A stretch of 64,000 nt of DNA, from assembly GCF_000415985.1 (NCBI RefSeq), contig NZ_KE356561.1, positions 2,570,541 through 2,634,540 on the forward strand. The letters are read 5' to 3'. The translations under genes and the position numbers were made by a program. The notes beneath the pieces are model-generated. The model did not search any database and had not been told where the DNA came from. It saw only the letters and a list, made by a program, of their open reading frames with translations. Below, piece by piece: positions 48,251 through 57,058 of this stretch; position 1 is the first letter of the stretch; every line of letters starts with the position of its first letter. This stretch comes from Haloquadratum walsbyi J07HQW2. GTDB taxonomy: Archaea > Halobacteriota > Halobacteria > Halobacteriales > Haloferacaceae.

Positions 48251-49519
48251 ATGCGACTGGACGAGTACATGAACATTGAGGAAAGTAAGCGAGCAGAGCG
48301 ACGCCGACTCGCGAAAAATAAATCATATGATATTGTTGAACACCTCGATGACTTTCAGGAACGATTTGAGTCGACCGTCCAAGGCGATTCACTGTATGGT
48401 GGGGTTTCTCCATCTATTTTCGTTGGAACATCGAATTATCCGCATGTCTCAACAGGGGTGCTTTCGCCAGTTGGTCATGATACCGATGTAAACCAGTTCA
48501 TTACATCAGAAGCATGGTATAGCGAGGATATCTCAATTTCAGATGTCTTCGAACGGCGGGCATCACTATTAAATTCAACAACCACCCGTTCGGTTACGAA
48601 CGTTTCAGACACGTGGGATGGAGACGGATTTCTTGGGACGCAACGTGAAATCGCAATCGCTGATCATCCTGTCAATGTCGAGATTGGGCTTACCGATCGT
48701 CCAGATATTGATTTTAATGTGAACCCGGCAGACGTTTCCACGCCTGTTGGACCGAGAGCGCGAGCGGAGTCCGCGACGCTTGCTGAGAATCCCCACGTTC
48801 CGCGGGCGGTCGAAAAAACATTATCTGATGATGACTGGAACGCAGAAGGAGCAATTACGTATCTTTACCGTCGAGATTTTGATATTTATGATATCAATAC
48901 CATCCTCTCAGCTGGAGCACTTGGACAGACTGACCAGCGTCGACTTGTCCCGACCCGGTGGTCAATTACTGCTGTTGATGATGTCGTCGGACGCTATCTA
49001 CGCGGTCAGATCCAAACGAATCAAAGTATCAACAGCGTTGAAATACACCGTGAGTCATTTCTTGGTAATGCATTCTGGATTGTCCTCGCACCTGGTGAGT
49101 GGGAGTATGAACTCGTTGAAATGAAAGCTCCTGGTAGCATCTGGAATCCAAAACCAGAGGCGGGGACCGCAATAACGGCTGACTGGGAGGGTCGTGATGG
49201 ACGGACAACGTATGTTTCAGAGACCGCAGGTGCATATCATGCTGCTCGTCTTGGTGTGCTCGAACATCTCGCCACGCGAGGACGTCAGGCAAAAGCACTC
49301 ATTCTTCGACACATCTCAGCAGATTATTGGGCGCCAGTCGGCGTCTGGCAAGTCCGTGAAACTGTTCGTGATACATTTGATGACACCCCAGCAGTATCAG
49401 AGACGATGCATAAAGCAATCGACGGTATCTGTGAACACTTACCGATATCATCAACGCGTCTCCATCGCGCGTCGACAATTGCTGCTGGACGACAAGCAAC
49501 GTTTGATAAATTTAACTGA
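48251..49519 (+). CDS. nreA: DNA repair protein NreA
   Basis: 422-residue archaeal Nre protein, linked to repair of alkylation damage and to the sliding clamp in haloarchaea. Conserved blocks are SPSIFVGTSNYPHVSTGVLSP, SITAVDDVVGRYL and FWIVLAPGEWEYELVEMKAPGS. The C-terminus reads QATFDKFN, a PCNA-interacting (PIP-like) motif of the form Q-x2-F-x2-F. No N-terminal zinc finger is present, so this is the NreA rather than the NreB type. It stands alone 196 bp after tfb. Confidence 0.92.
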   Translation: MRLDEYMNIEESKRAERRRLAKNKSYDIVEHLDDFQERFESTVQGDSLYGGVSPSIFVGTSNYPHVSTGVLSPVGHDTDVNQFITSEAWYSEDISISDVFERRASLLNSTTTRSVTNVSDTWDGDGFLGTQREIAIADHPVNVEIGLTDRPDIDFNVNPADVSTPVGPRARAESATLAENPHVPRAVEKTLSDDDWNAEGAITYLYRRDFDIYDINTILSAGALGQTDQRRLVPTRWSITAVDDVVGRYLRGQIQTNQSINSVEIHRESFLGNAFWIVLAPGEWEYELVEMKAPGSIWNPKPEAGTAITADWEGRDGRTTYVSETAGAYHAARLGVLEHLATRGRQAKALILRHISADYWAPVGVWQVRETVRDTFDDTPAVSETMHKAIDGICEHLPISSTRLHRASTIAAGRQATFDKFN

Positions 49520-50146
49520 GATGTGTTCTCGCTGCTACTGCATGCGACAGATATGACAAAATAGCCTGAAAGTAACAAAAGTGTAAATCGCAATCCTCCC
49601 CCTGAGTTTATCAATATCTAACCAGGAAAACGAAAATACGCACATGTAACTGAAATAGTGTACAGTTCCCATTCGACTCTATATCCTATCTCAGCGATTA
49701 TGCTGCTACAATCTTGCTCTCTCAAATCATTTACTTCGAGATTAACTCAAGATAGTATATAATATACCCAGAAAACACGTTCCGGCGGTGTTCAACGTGT
49801 GGGTTCACCCACACCCACCCGGACAACCGTGAGAATGAAGCCTTCAACTGTGAAAAGTGCGGCTACCAGAATCACGCTGACTCCAACGCCGCCAAGAACA
49901 TCAGATTACGGTATCTTCGTCGCAACCAACCCGGGGGGTGACGAAGGCGAACCCTTGGGCGTTCGCTTACACAGCGGGACGCTGAGCGTGAGTGGTGAGT
50001 ATGACTTGACTCACCTGCCGAGGTCTCGGTCAGAACGGGAGTCCACGCTGAATCTCACCCGATCACGGCTGGGTAGCTCAATCTGATGTGACGTGGGCTA
50101 TTGTGACAACCAGTGTATGTATATCCATCTGTTTTCTCCACAGCAG
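49520..50146. other. Gap with a tnpB tail relic
   Basis: 627 bp between nreA and the CPBP gene. The first 260 bp are AT-rich spacer with no feature seen. From 49789 the composition turns GC-rich where the tnpB fragment begins; after 50086 host-like sequence resumes. Confidence 0.5.
49789..50086 (+). pseudogene. C-terminal fragment of a second-type TnpB
   Basis: Only the tail of a tnpB gene remains. Frame one gives the zinc finger CSTCG, then [20 protein letters not shown] and [17 protein letters not shown]. At a CCCGGGGGG tract near 49940 the frame must change to read [20 protein letters not shown], the usual end of this TnpB type. The RuvC catalytic core and both element ends are missing. 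It is unlike the relic at 2814-4110 in its finger sequence, so two different tnpB lineages have been here. Confidence 0.8.
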
Positions 50147-50836
50147 TCACAGCGGTACGGGAATCCATCGAAGCGATTTCATTACTAACTCGGGCGGAAA
50201 TACCGGTTCATGCAATACAAGCCAATCGAGTAGTACTAGCCCAAGTCCGTGAGCAACGATTGAGGGAAGTAGCGACTGTGCATGATAATCAACAGCGCCA
50301 AAAAGAACGTCAGTTGGTCCGGATAGCAGTAGCTCAATCGGTGGTTTCCCGACGTGATGAAACGCATAAATAATAGGACTAATAAAAATACTTATCCGAC
50401 CAATTTCATCACTGATACCAACACAGAGTAGTCCGCGGTAATATGTCTCTGCGGCAATAACGATAATAAGTTGCTGGATTGCGTGTGGCAGAAACGCCCC
50501 GAATGCGAGTGTGGTCGACCACATTGGGTAATATTCTCGAATACTGGGGAGTGATGACCCAACGAGATAAAATGGAAGGACAAACGCTGCGAGCACGATT
50601 GTATCGCGAATCGCCGTGCGATCAATACGATATCCAAGTTTCCGACCATGGGTAATCGCAAGCGCGACTGGAATACATATGAATAACAGAGCGTCCCGAA
50701 ACACGCGCTGTGTCAGCGCTGTTGATGGCACGGTCCATACTGTCCACAGTATAGAACAGGCTGCTCCGATGAGAAGTGTTCGCTGAAGCCAACTAGCTTG
50801 ATCGATGATGTCGAAGAATTGAGTGCGAACCGACAC
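50147..50836 (-). CDS. CPBP family intramembrane protease
   Basis: 229-residue membrane protein with six to seven helices, matching the Abi/CPBP (Rce1-like) glutamic protease family. Motif 1 reads AAETYYRGLL: the second Glu (E130) and Arg134 of the usual EExxxR are kept but the first Glu is Ala. Motif 2 is YAFHHVGK with His160/161, and a later His lies in IVAHGLGLVLLD. Whether it cleaves prenylated peptides, bacteriocin-like peptides or nothing is unknown. No partner gene is adjacent. Confidence 0.85.
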   Translation of the reverse strand: MSVRTQFFDIIDQASWLQRTLLIGAACSILWTVWTVPSTALTQRVFRDALLFICIPVALAITHGRKLGYRIDRTAIRDTIVLAAFVLPFYLVGSSLPSIREYYPMWSTTLAFGAFLPHAIQQLIIVIAAETYYRGLLCVGISDEIGRISIFISPIIYAFHHVGKPPIELLLSGPTDVLFGAVDYHAQSLLPSIVAHGLGLVLLDWLVLHEPVFPPELVMKSLRWIPVPL

Positions 50837-51055
50837 AGCGCGCTCAGTACATACTCTTACGCGGTTGATTTAGTCTAGTTTGCACATAAATCATAGATGC
50901 CATGATGCGGTATAACATGATACGATACAATACGATATCGACAGTACATTTGAATCAAGATTAATTCAATATATCGTCTTATTCAGATTCAACAATACAG
51001 AGTATGTTTTTATAGGACGCTATTCCAATATCACGAGTTTAACAGTTTCACATCA

Positions 51056-51433
51056 TCAAACAGCTTCAGCTTCCGGATCTGCATCGCCATCGGTGTCGGC
51101 GTCGGTTGTGCTTTCGCCGTCATGATTATCGTTTGCATCATGACTTTCAGTCTCGACAGGACCGTTGCCAATAACATCCTCAACGGCAGAGACAAACGTC
51201 TGTCGTGAGTCAATATATGTATCATCAACGTCCATAAGGACTGACTCAAGTTGTCGTGGACCCGTTGGAGTTCGAATCATACTTTCGCCCTCTTGATCAA
51301 TAATCCGACTTACTTCATGTGGCCACGTAAGTCGGGCAGCAACACGCGCAAGCGGTTGCCCTGCGACTGGTGTTTTCTCTCCCAACTCGACGATGGGTTC
51401 GTCATCACCGTTGCCTTCCGCTTCGTCTGCCAT
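51056..51433 (-). CDS. Haloarchaeal DUF5789-like protein
   Basis: 125 residues, function unknown. Residues 14-90 form the conserved part: VELGEKTPVAGQPLARVAAR, TWPHEVSRIIDQ, IRTPTGPRQLESVL and DVDDTYIDSRQTFVSAVEDV. It resembles the DUF5789 family common in haloarchaea. A 35-residue Asp/Glu/Thr tail follows and differs between species in such families. No metal or catalytic motif. Divergent from the membrane-protein gene at 51627. Confidence 0.8.
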   Translation of the reverse strand: MADEAEGNGDDEPIVELGEKTPVAGQPLARVAARLTWPHEVSRIIDQEGESMIRTPTGPRQLESVLMDVDDTYIDSRQTFVSAVEDVIGNGPVETESHDANDNHDGESTTDADTDGDADPEAEAV

Positions 51434-51583
51434 ATACGCCGGTTTGCTATCCGATGCAATAATCTCTTCGACACATCATCAACAGAACACGCTCGATAAT
51501 GTTAGACTAGTAATGTATCTATCCATCGTGAATCTAATTTAATTGGTATTTATGATGATAAAGAGTTGATTATAGATTCGCCT

Positions 51584-51601
51584 GTCAGACAGCTGTCTGA
51601 C
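51584..51601. promoter_or_regulatory. Perfect 18-bp palindrome, candidate operator
   Basis: GTCAGACAGCTGTCTGAC is a perfect inverted repeat ending 25 bp before the ATG at 51627, where a bound repressor would block transcription start. A relative sits upstream of ftsZ1 (33146-33163). The binding protein is unknown. Confidence 0.5.
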
Positions 51602-51626
51602 ATAGGGTTTTGTGTTCGTTGTTCCA

Positions 51627-52577
51627 ATGTCACATATGACCAGTCTCGCGGAGGCCTACAATAGCGGTACGGGGGGTCCGAGTCTCCGGCGACTGACATT
51701 CGGCCTTACATTATTTCTTATGGGGTCGATGCTCATCGTCTCTGGAATTGGCGTCACGACAACGCAACTTCTGTATGGGACCGACCCAGCAGCGCTCACA
51801 GCAAAGCGGCAACTCGGCGGCGTGCTTGCAGGCGTTGGTGTTCCGGCTGTATTAATCGGTATTTTTTCTATTTTGCCCTCTGCACGACTTACAAAAGCTG
51901 CTGCTGCTGTTGGGACAGGAATTTCACTTATGGGTGTTTTCTTATTTGATCATGCATATCCGTGTCAATGGTCCGGTGCTGTTTGTGGAGCCGGCAAGCC
52001 GGATTTGACACTTCTTACTGTTGTCACCTTTTCATTCGGTGTGATGGTTACCTTTTGGTGTCTCTTCATTGGTGTGACGAATCTCCGTGCAGCAGACGCT
52101 GAATCAGACCCATTTGGAGGCACCTCTGGTCCGCCCGCTGGAAATCACCCTGACGCGGCTTCGGGTGGGTTTGGATTATTTAATAATTCTCGTGATGAGA
52201 CAGACGCAACTCCAACCTCTGATGGGGGAACTGAGGCTGAATCGATTACGTCACCGTTTGATCCGACAACTGCAAGCGCATCATCACCCTCTCCACAGTC
52301 CCCGGACACAGAGCGTAAATCAGAGTCATCACCTCCTCGGACAAAGCGTCCATCACCAACACCACGAAATTCATCGACACGAACACACCCAGAAAATGAA
52401 AAGAATACATGGCAATCAACGGATGTCGATGCAAGTCTTGGTGATCAATATTGTGGAAACTGTGCCCATTTTGAATATGTCAAGACTGATTCTGGCATCG
52501 AGCCATACTGTGCTGCCCATGATGAATTGATGGACGATATGGTACCCTGCGAGGAATGGGTCTCTCGCATCGATTAA
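51627..52577 (+). CDS. Haloarchaeal membrane protein with C-terminal Cys motif
   Basis: 316 residues, function unknown. The N-terminal half has four hydrophobic segments (FGLTLFLMGSMLIVSGIG to LLTVVTFSFGVMVTFWCLF). A long Ser/Pro/Thr-rich linker (about 170-270) follows, and the last 45 residues hold YCGNCAHFEYV, PYCAAHDELM and VPCEEWVSRID: four cysteines and His that probably bind zinc or a cluster. This layout is repeated in a haloarchaeal family without known role. Start ATG 51627 or 51636. A perfect palindrome lies 25 bp upstream, suggesting specific control. Confidence 0.8.
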   Translation: MSHMTSLAEAYNSGTGGPSLRRLTFGLTLFLMGSMLIVSGIGVTTTQLLYGTDPAALTAKRQLGGVLAGVGVPAVLIGIFSILPSARLTKAAAAVGTGISLMGVFLFDHAYPCQWSGAVCGAGKPDLTLLTVVTFSFGVMVTFWCLFIGVTNLRAADAESDPFGGTSGPPAGNHPDAASGGFGLFNNSRDETDATPTSDGGTEAESITSPFDPTTASASSPSPQSPDTERKSESSPPRTKRPSPTPRNSSTRTHPENEKNTWQSTDVDASLGDQYCGNCAHFEYVKTDSGIEPYCAAHDELMDDMVPCEEWVSRID

Positions 52578-52594
52578 TAGATTGCTCTTTATTC

Positions 52595-53137
52595 TTATTC
52601 TGTCCGCACGTGCTCAAGCGTCGCTGCGACATCCTCCCAGTGGCTTCCCTTCCAGAATATCTGTTCACATCTCAGACACTGCCAGCAGTCTCTTTTGTCC
52701 GGGTCGGGTGCATACTCGGGGACTACTGCATCTGATGAGACAGCCTCGACACGTCCATTACATGCACCACAGCGACCGGATCGTGACCTGAGAGTCAAAT
52801 CCAAATCATACCCACTAGCAGCAAATTCACCTAGTTGATCTTCGACATCTCGAGTAGTTAATAAAATGGCGTCATCTGCTCGCTTCGCAAGTTCAGTATC
52901 ACGAGTAATAATAGTACGCTCCTCATCAGTCGCCCGTGCGAGAATTTCATCATCGGTTGGATGAGCTGAATTACTACTCGTATCTAGATCCGATTCGTCT
53001 GAGTCATTTTGTTCATTTTGTTCATCACGGACATATGCAGCGTCATATCCACACATTCGAAGATATGTGGACAGAGAACCAAGCATTGCGTCGAGAAGGA
53101 ATCGATCGATCGTAACTGATGAGTCAGTATCTGTCAT
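52595..53137 (-). CDS. Mut7-C RNase domain protein
   Basis: 180 residues. The N-terminal part is the PIN-like Mut7-C fold: FLLDAMLGSLSTYLRMCGYD with the first acidic residue, then DDEILARATDEERTIITRDTELAKRA with further acids. The C-terminal part is a zinc ribbon with CGACNGRVE and CWQCLRCEQIFWKGSHW. This matches COG1656 proteins, predicted ribonucleases. A 20-residue acidic insertion (NEQNDSDESDLDTSSNSA) separates the strands. It is convergent with the membrane-protein gene 17 bp away. Confidence 0.88.
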   Translation of the reverse strand: MTDTDSSVTIDRFLLDAMLGSLSTYLRMCGYDAAYVRDEQNEQNDSDESDLDTSSNSAHPTDDEILARATDEERTIITRDTELAKRADDAILLTTRDVEDQLGEFAASGYDLDLTLRSRSGRCGACNGRVEAVSSDAVVPEYAPDPDKRDCWQCLRCEQIFWKGSHWEDVAATLEHVRTE

Positions 53138-53265
53138 TAATCGATTATAGATCTTTTTGACTTCTAACAGTTTTTACAACCTGTCATATTCCGTGTACCA
53201 ACTCAATGGATAGTGGAGGCGAGTGTATCAGGAACTCGGCTTAGTGATAGTTTCTATCATTATCT

Positions 53266-55035
53266 TCAATGTAAGAATGAACGAAGCTCCGTGAGGTCAA
53301 CGCTATTCAGTACATCTGTCGGTGTACACCATCCACGCCGGGCAGTGTGCACACCATAGCGAGCGTATGCCAGTGACTCCGGTGCATGCGCATCAGTATT
53401 AACCACAATCGTCGCACCTGCATCACGAGCCGCCTGTATGAACGTTCCATGGAGGTCAAGCCGTGTCGGATTTGCATTGACCTCTAATGCGGTCTCAGCC
53501 GCAGCAGCAGCCGTTGCAACCTGCTCAATATCGATATCTAATCCAGGACGCTCATTGATGCGTCGACCAGTTGGGTGTCCAAGCACATCGACGCTTTGAT
53601 GATTCACTGCTCGGATGAGACGTTCTGTTGCCGTTTCACGTTCTTGTCCAAGTGCGGTGTGTGGGGATGCAACAACCACATCGAGTTCTGCAAGAATATC
53701 ATCTCCTGTTGATAGGTCGCCTTCTGAATCAATATTCGTCTCAACCCCTGCAAGAACCTCAATCTCATTTCCACGTGTCTCATTTGCAGTCTCAACCGTT
53801 CCTAGTTGCTCGCGTAGATCATCATCGCTAAGTCCAATTCCACCAACCATCCCGGGACCGCTTGCATGATCTGTGACAGCATAGTAATCATATTCCTGAC
53901 CAACGGCGGCATCGACCATCTGCTCACGGCTTGCACGACCGTCAGAACGGGTTGTATGTGTATGAAGGTCGCCACGCATGTCTTCGACTGTAAATAGCTT
54001 CGAGAGTGTTCCCTCGGCTGCTGCTTCGATCTCACCGCGGTTTTCTCGTAGCTCTGGGGGAATCCATGGTAATCCAAGCGCCTCATACATCGATTCCTCT
54101 GTTTCGCCGGCGACACGATCGCCGATTCGTTGACTATTCGTTTCGTTTGCATCGGCATCGGTATCAACATCGCTCACGTCAAATACTCCATACTCGTTCA
54201 TTTTCAGATCGCGTTCGATTGCCCGATTTCGTAACGCGACATTGTGGTCTTGACTTCCGGTGAAATATTGTAATGCAGCACCGAACTCCCCTGGGTCAAC
54301 AACCCGAAGATCAATCCGAACACCCTCAGCACGGAGACTTGCTTTATTCTCGCCGGCTTCAATCACGTCTGTTGCCGCCGACCAGTCAGTGAATGTTTCA
54401 ATAACTCGCTCACTCTCGGTTGATGCAGCGAGCACATCGACATCCCCAATCGTATCACGCCATCGTCGAATTGACCCAGCGACCTCGGTGTTATCTACCG
54501 TTTCCCGGCGACGAAGAAAGGTCAAAACCTCATCAGCAAGTGGACGCACATCTCCAAGTCGTTCACGCTCGCCAGCCTGTCGGGCAAACGCAACATTTTC
54601 GCGAATATTCGTCTCTGTTTTCGCACCAAATCCGCTAACATCACGAATCTCCTCAGCCTTAGCTGCCGCAGCAAGTTCATCAAGTGTTGTAATCCCTAGC
54701 TCTTCATACAGGGTTCCAACAGTTTTTGGACCAACTCCATCGACACGAGTAAGTGCATCAATTTCGACCGGAAGGCGATCACGAAGTTCATCAAGTTCGT
54801 CAATCGATCCCGTTTCAACGTATTCGATTATTTTCGATGCGATTGCATCGCCGACACGATTGATTGATTCAACTGCATCTTGCCCTTCCGCTGCAAGTTC
54901 CTCAATCGGGTCAGAGCACTCGCGAATGTTTTCCGCTGCACGACGGTACACGCTTGGTTTATACTCAACCCCATCAGCCTCAAGTCGGTCTGCGAACTCT
55001 TCGAATCGACGTGCAATTTCATCATTTCGACGCAT
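53266..55035 (-). CDS. polX: DNA polymerase X with PHP exonuclease domain
   Basis: Repair polymerase of 589 residues. It has helix-hairpin-helix segments (VDGVGPKTVGTLYEELGI, VSGFGAKTETNIRE), a family X palm with SIRRWRDTIGDVDVL holding the catalytic D-x-D, and a C-terminal PHP domain with intact ligands: DLHTHTTRSDG, AVTDHASGPGM, GVETNIDSEG, ASPHTALGQ, GHPTGRRI and NTDAHAPES. All nine metal-site blocks expected of an active 3'-5' exonuclease are present, in contrast to the PHP protein at 35680. The start shares one base with the stop of the upstream gene (TAATG). Confidence 0.96.
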   Translation of the reverse strand: MRRNDEIARRFEEFADRLEADGVEYKPSVYRRAAENIRECSDPIEELAAEGQDAVESINRVGDAIASKIIEYVETGSIDELDELRDRLPVEIDALTRVDGVGPKTVGTLYEELGITTLDELAAAAKAEEIRDVSGFGAKTETNIRENVAFARQAGERERLGDVRPLADEVLTFLRRRETVDNTEVAGSIRRWRDTIGDVDVLAASTESERVIETFTDWSAATDVIEAGENKASLRAEGVRIDLRVVDPGEFGAALQYFTGSQDHNVALRNRAIERDLKMNEYGVFDVSDVDTDADANETNSQRIGDRVAGETEESMYEALGLPWIPPELRENRGEIEAAAEGTLSKLFTVEDMRGDLHTHTTRSDGRASREQMVDAAVGQEYDYYAVTDHASGPGMVGGIGLSDDDLREQLGTVETANETRGNEIEVLAGVETNIDSEGDLSTGDDILAELDVVVASPHTALGQERETATERLIRAVNHQSVDVLGHPTGRRINERPGLDIDIEQVATAAAAAETALEVNANPTRLDLHGTFIQAARDAGATIVVNTDAHAPESLAYARYGVHTARRGWCTPTDVLNSVDLTELRSFLH

Positions 55036-55517
55036 TATGATCTCCCTCCATATGTCCCACTACTACTTCCTCGACCGCGACCACGACCCGCTCCGACGCC
55101 ACTATCCTCGTGTCCGAGTGCCTGTTGAAGGAAATTCATCCACCGTTTCCGATCAGCGGCAGTCTGTTTTGCTGTCTCTGATTCAAGATCAACTGTACGA
55201 AGTTGTTCAAGTGCATTCAATGCTCGATCAATGCCAACAATACTATCTGCAAGCTCTTCACCCCGCTCGTATGAAACCTCACCCTGCTCGATTTTATCAA
55301 GCCGTTCACGGCGCTCACGACGAAGATTCTTTTTTGCACGGTTGACGCGGTCGCGTTCACCGGATGGGATTGTATCTCGTCGATTAATTTCAAAGACGAA
55401 ATCACGGAGTTCGACCTCCTCGCCTTGTACCTCGACGGCATCAGGAATATCGACGCCGACGGTCGCTGCCTCGCGGTTGACCCGCTCCAATAACCGCTTT
55501 CGTTCGAACTCCCTCAC
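55035..55517 (-). CDS. Haloarchaeal DUF5788-like protein before polX
   Basis: 160 residues, function unknown. Residues 1-130 are helical and charged: FERKRLLERVNREAATVGVD, VELRDFVFEINRRDTIPSGE, KKNLRRERRERLDKIEQGEV and AADRKRWMNFLQQALGHED. The end is a Gly/Arg/Ser-rich tail (GAGRGRGRGSSSGTYGG) that may bind nucleic acid. It resembles the DUF5788 family. Its stop overlaps the polX start by one base, so it is likely cotranslated with the polymerase and may assist it. Confidence 0.83.
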   Translation of the reverse strand: MREFERKRLLERVNREAATVGVDIPDAVEVQGEEVELRDFVFEINRRDTIPSGERDRVNRAKKNLRRERRERLDKIEQGEVSYERGEELADSIVGIDRALNALEQLRTVDLESETAKQTAADRKRWMNFLQQALGHEDSGVGAGRGRGRGSSSGTYGGRS

Positions 55518-55744
55518 GTTATTTAATATACTGTTGAGGGACTACTTCGCTCCTTCGCCTGCAAAAATAACGACAAAAGTAATTTTATCACTGACCGATA
55601 TGTGACCACCAACACCTCGTATGTGTGGTGATGACAGTATCTGATGTTTGCATGATTATTTTCGTGTGCATGCCACGGATCCCCCCGCAGACGTAATATC
55701 ATTTCTCCGGCAGTCGGTCAATAATTAGTATTTTGATCCAACGT

Positions 55745-56272
55745 CTATGTATTGAGTTCATCTGATAGTTCGTTCGCATCTGTATCTGCATCTGAGTGTC
55801 TCTCTACAGATGAAAACTCCATACCACTGATCTGACTGACGCGTTGTTTAAATTCATCATCATCAATTTCACCGGAGGCATATCGCCTACGAAGCGTCAT
55901 CAGGGGGTCATCATCTGATTGCGTTTCATCTGCGTTTACATCAGTAGCGAATGTCATCGTCTGATATATCATCATCAAAGAGGCGACAACAACAGTGCCA
56001 ATAAGCCCTGATATAGCAAGTAACAAACTGCTATGCGGTCCCCGATGAGCCGCCGCTCTGTGTGGACCAGCGTTTGCTGGTGCATCTGCCTCTGGTGGTG
56101 GTCCAGCACCGACAGGAGAACCTCCGGTTTGAAATAACTCTACTAGTGGCTCAATAAATAATGTGGCCGTCATGAACAGTAGCGTTCCACTGACGATTCC
56201 CCCAACGACTGTCAGGGCAATCGTCTGCTGACCTGATAGGGAGCCAAGCCGTTGGATGACTGAGCTGTTCAT
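55745..56272 (-). CDS. SHOCT-domain membrane protein
   Basis: 175 residues. Two transmembrane helices lie at about 18-42 and 82-105, separated by a Pro/Ala/His-rich loop (GPPPEADAPANAGPHRAAAH). The C-terminal SHOCT motif is clear: DDPLMTLRRRYASGEIDDDE followed by FKQRV. SHOCT modules are short oligomerisation segments; function is unknown. An acidic tail ends in ELSDELNT. Single-gene unit facing a GC-rich relic zone on its upstream side. Confidence 0.85.
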   Translation of the reverse strand: MNSSVIQRLGSLSGQQTIALTVVGGIVSGTLLFMTATLFIEPLVELFQTGGSPVGAGPPPEADAPANAGPHRAAAHRGPHSSLLLAISGLIGTVVVASLMMIYQTMTFATDVNADETQSDDDPLMTLRRRYASGEIDDDEFKQRVSQISGMEFSSVERHSDADTDANELSDELNT

Positions 56273-56389
56273 AGTAGATTTATCTGATGGATACTTCTAA
56301 AATGTCAGGATATGATAGATAATCAATGTTTATACTACGGGTGGTTCATGAATTCATTATCAGCATTCACGTGCACGTGACATCCTCGC

Positions 56390-56405
56390 CCGCCGTAAAC
56401 GGCGG
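56390..56405 (+). repeat. Orphan IS200/IS605-type left-end hairpin
   Basis: CCGCCG-TAAA-CGGCGG, preceded by GACATCCTCG and followed by GGCTTCCC, the standard context of haloarchaeal tnpB left ends. No tnpB follows, only a non-coding GC-rich stretch. Confidence 0.6.
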
Positions 56406-56757
56406 GGCTTCCCGCACTGCGGGAACCCCAACCCGTTGTCGTGAGGTGAGGTTTCAGGGCACTGCACTGCACTGCGCTCAGAGTCTCGGACGACAGGTTC
56501 CCTGCCTTGACCCTGAGTGCCCTGTGGTGCTGTCACCGGCACTCCCATCCGCCAGCATGTCATTGCCGTCCGGTTTCAGCGGTCGGCTCTCACCCCGGCG
56601 ATCGTCCGGCGGGGAGCCGGACGAGCATGGTTCGCTAACGCAGGCACAGCCCACGTTACTAGTTAACACAGACTGAAACAGTAAAAATACCACGGTCAGG
56701 GGGTTCGTGTCAGCTCAGCTATCGCAGGCGGTTATATAAGTCGCATGTCGCATTCCT

Positions 56758-56775
56758 CCCGCCGTGAACGGCGGG
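56758..56775 (+). repeat. Second orphan left-end hairpin
   Basis: CCCGCCG-TGAA-CGGCGGG, a perfect 7-bp stem, preceded by GCATTCCT and followed by ATTTCCTGC. It lies 368 bp after and in the same direction as the hairpin at 56390, so two insertions or a tandem relic are recorded here. Confidence 0.6.
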
Positions 56776-57058
56776 ATTTCCTGCTTGGTGAAAGATGATG
56801 AGTCCTTTCATACCGCGAGTGGATCGCTATTCGATGGATAATAGCGTGGCATGTCTCAAACACAGACAAATACGACTCTCTGATATCGATCTGAATGATT
56901 CAATATGTGTGTCAAGAGTATCCCGGTTTCGACAGTATTAGGATTCGATATCTTGACCGTGCTATCACAATAATGATACGATGACTTGTCTGAGACAACG
57001 GCGGTATCACCCCCGAAGATAAAAGCTCTTATGCGCCAGTCTGGAAATATAAAGTATA

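Larger units (their letters stand above)
56273..57058. other. GC-rich relic zone without genes
   Basis: 786 bp. From 56380 to about 56660 GC content is well above the surroundings and stop-free frames there have non-halophilic composition (Pro, Arg, Gly, Ser-rich), so they are rejected. Two IS200/IS605-type left-end hairpins in the same direction mark its start (56390) and a second site (56758). The last 250 bp before 57059 are AT-rich promoter-side spacer. Confidence 0.55.

Noticed and set aside
50905..50940. ATGATACGATACAATACGATATCG near-repeat
   Set aside because: A short AT-rich slippage-type run in a promoter gap; too short and impure to call a defined repeat or origin.
56326..56693. 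Overlapping ORFs on both strands in the GC-rich zone
   Set aside because: Residue composition (Pro, Arg, Gly, Cys) is unlike any halophilic protein and the stretch begins with an IS left-end hairpin, so it is treated as relic DNA.
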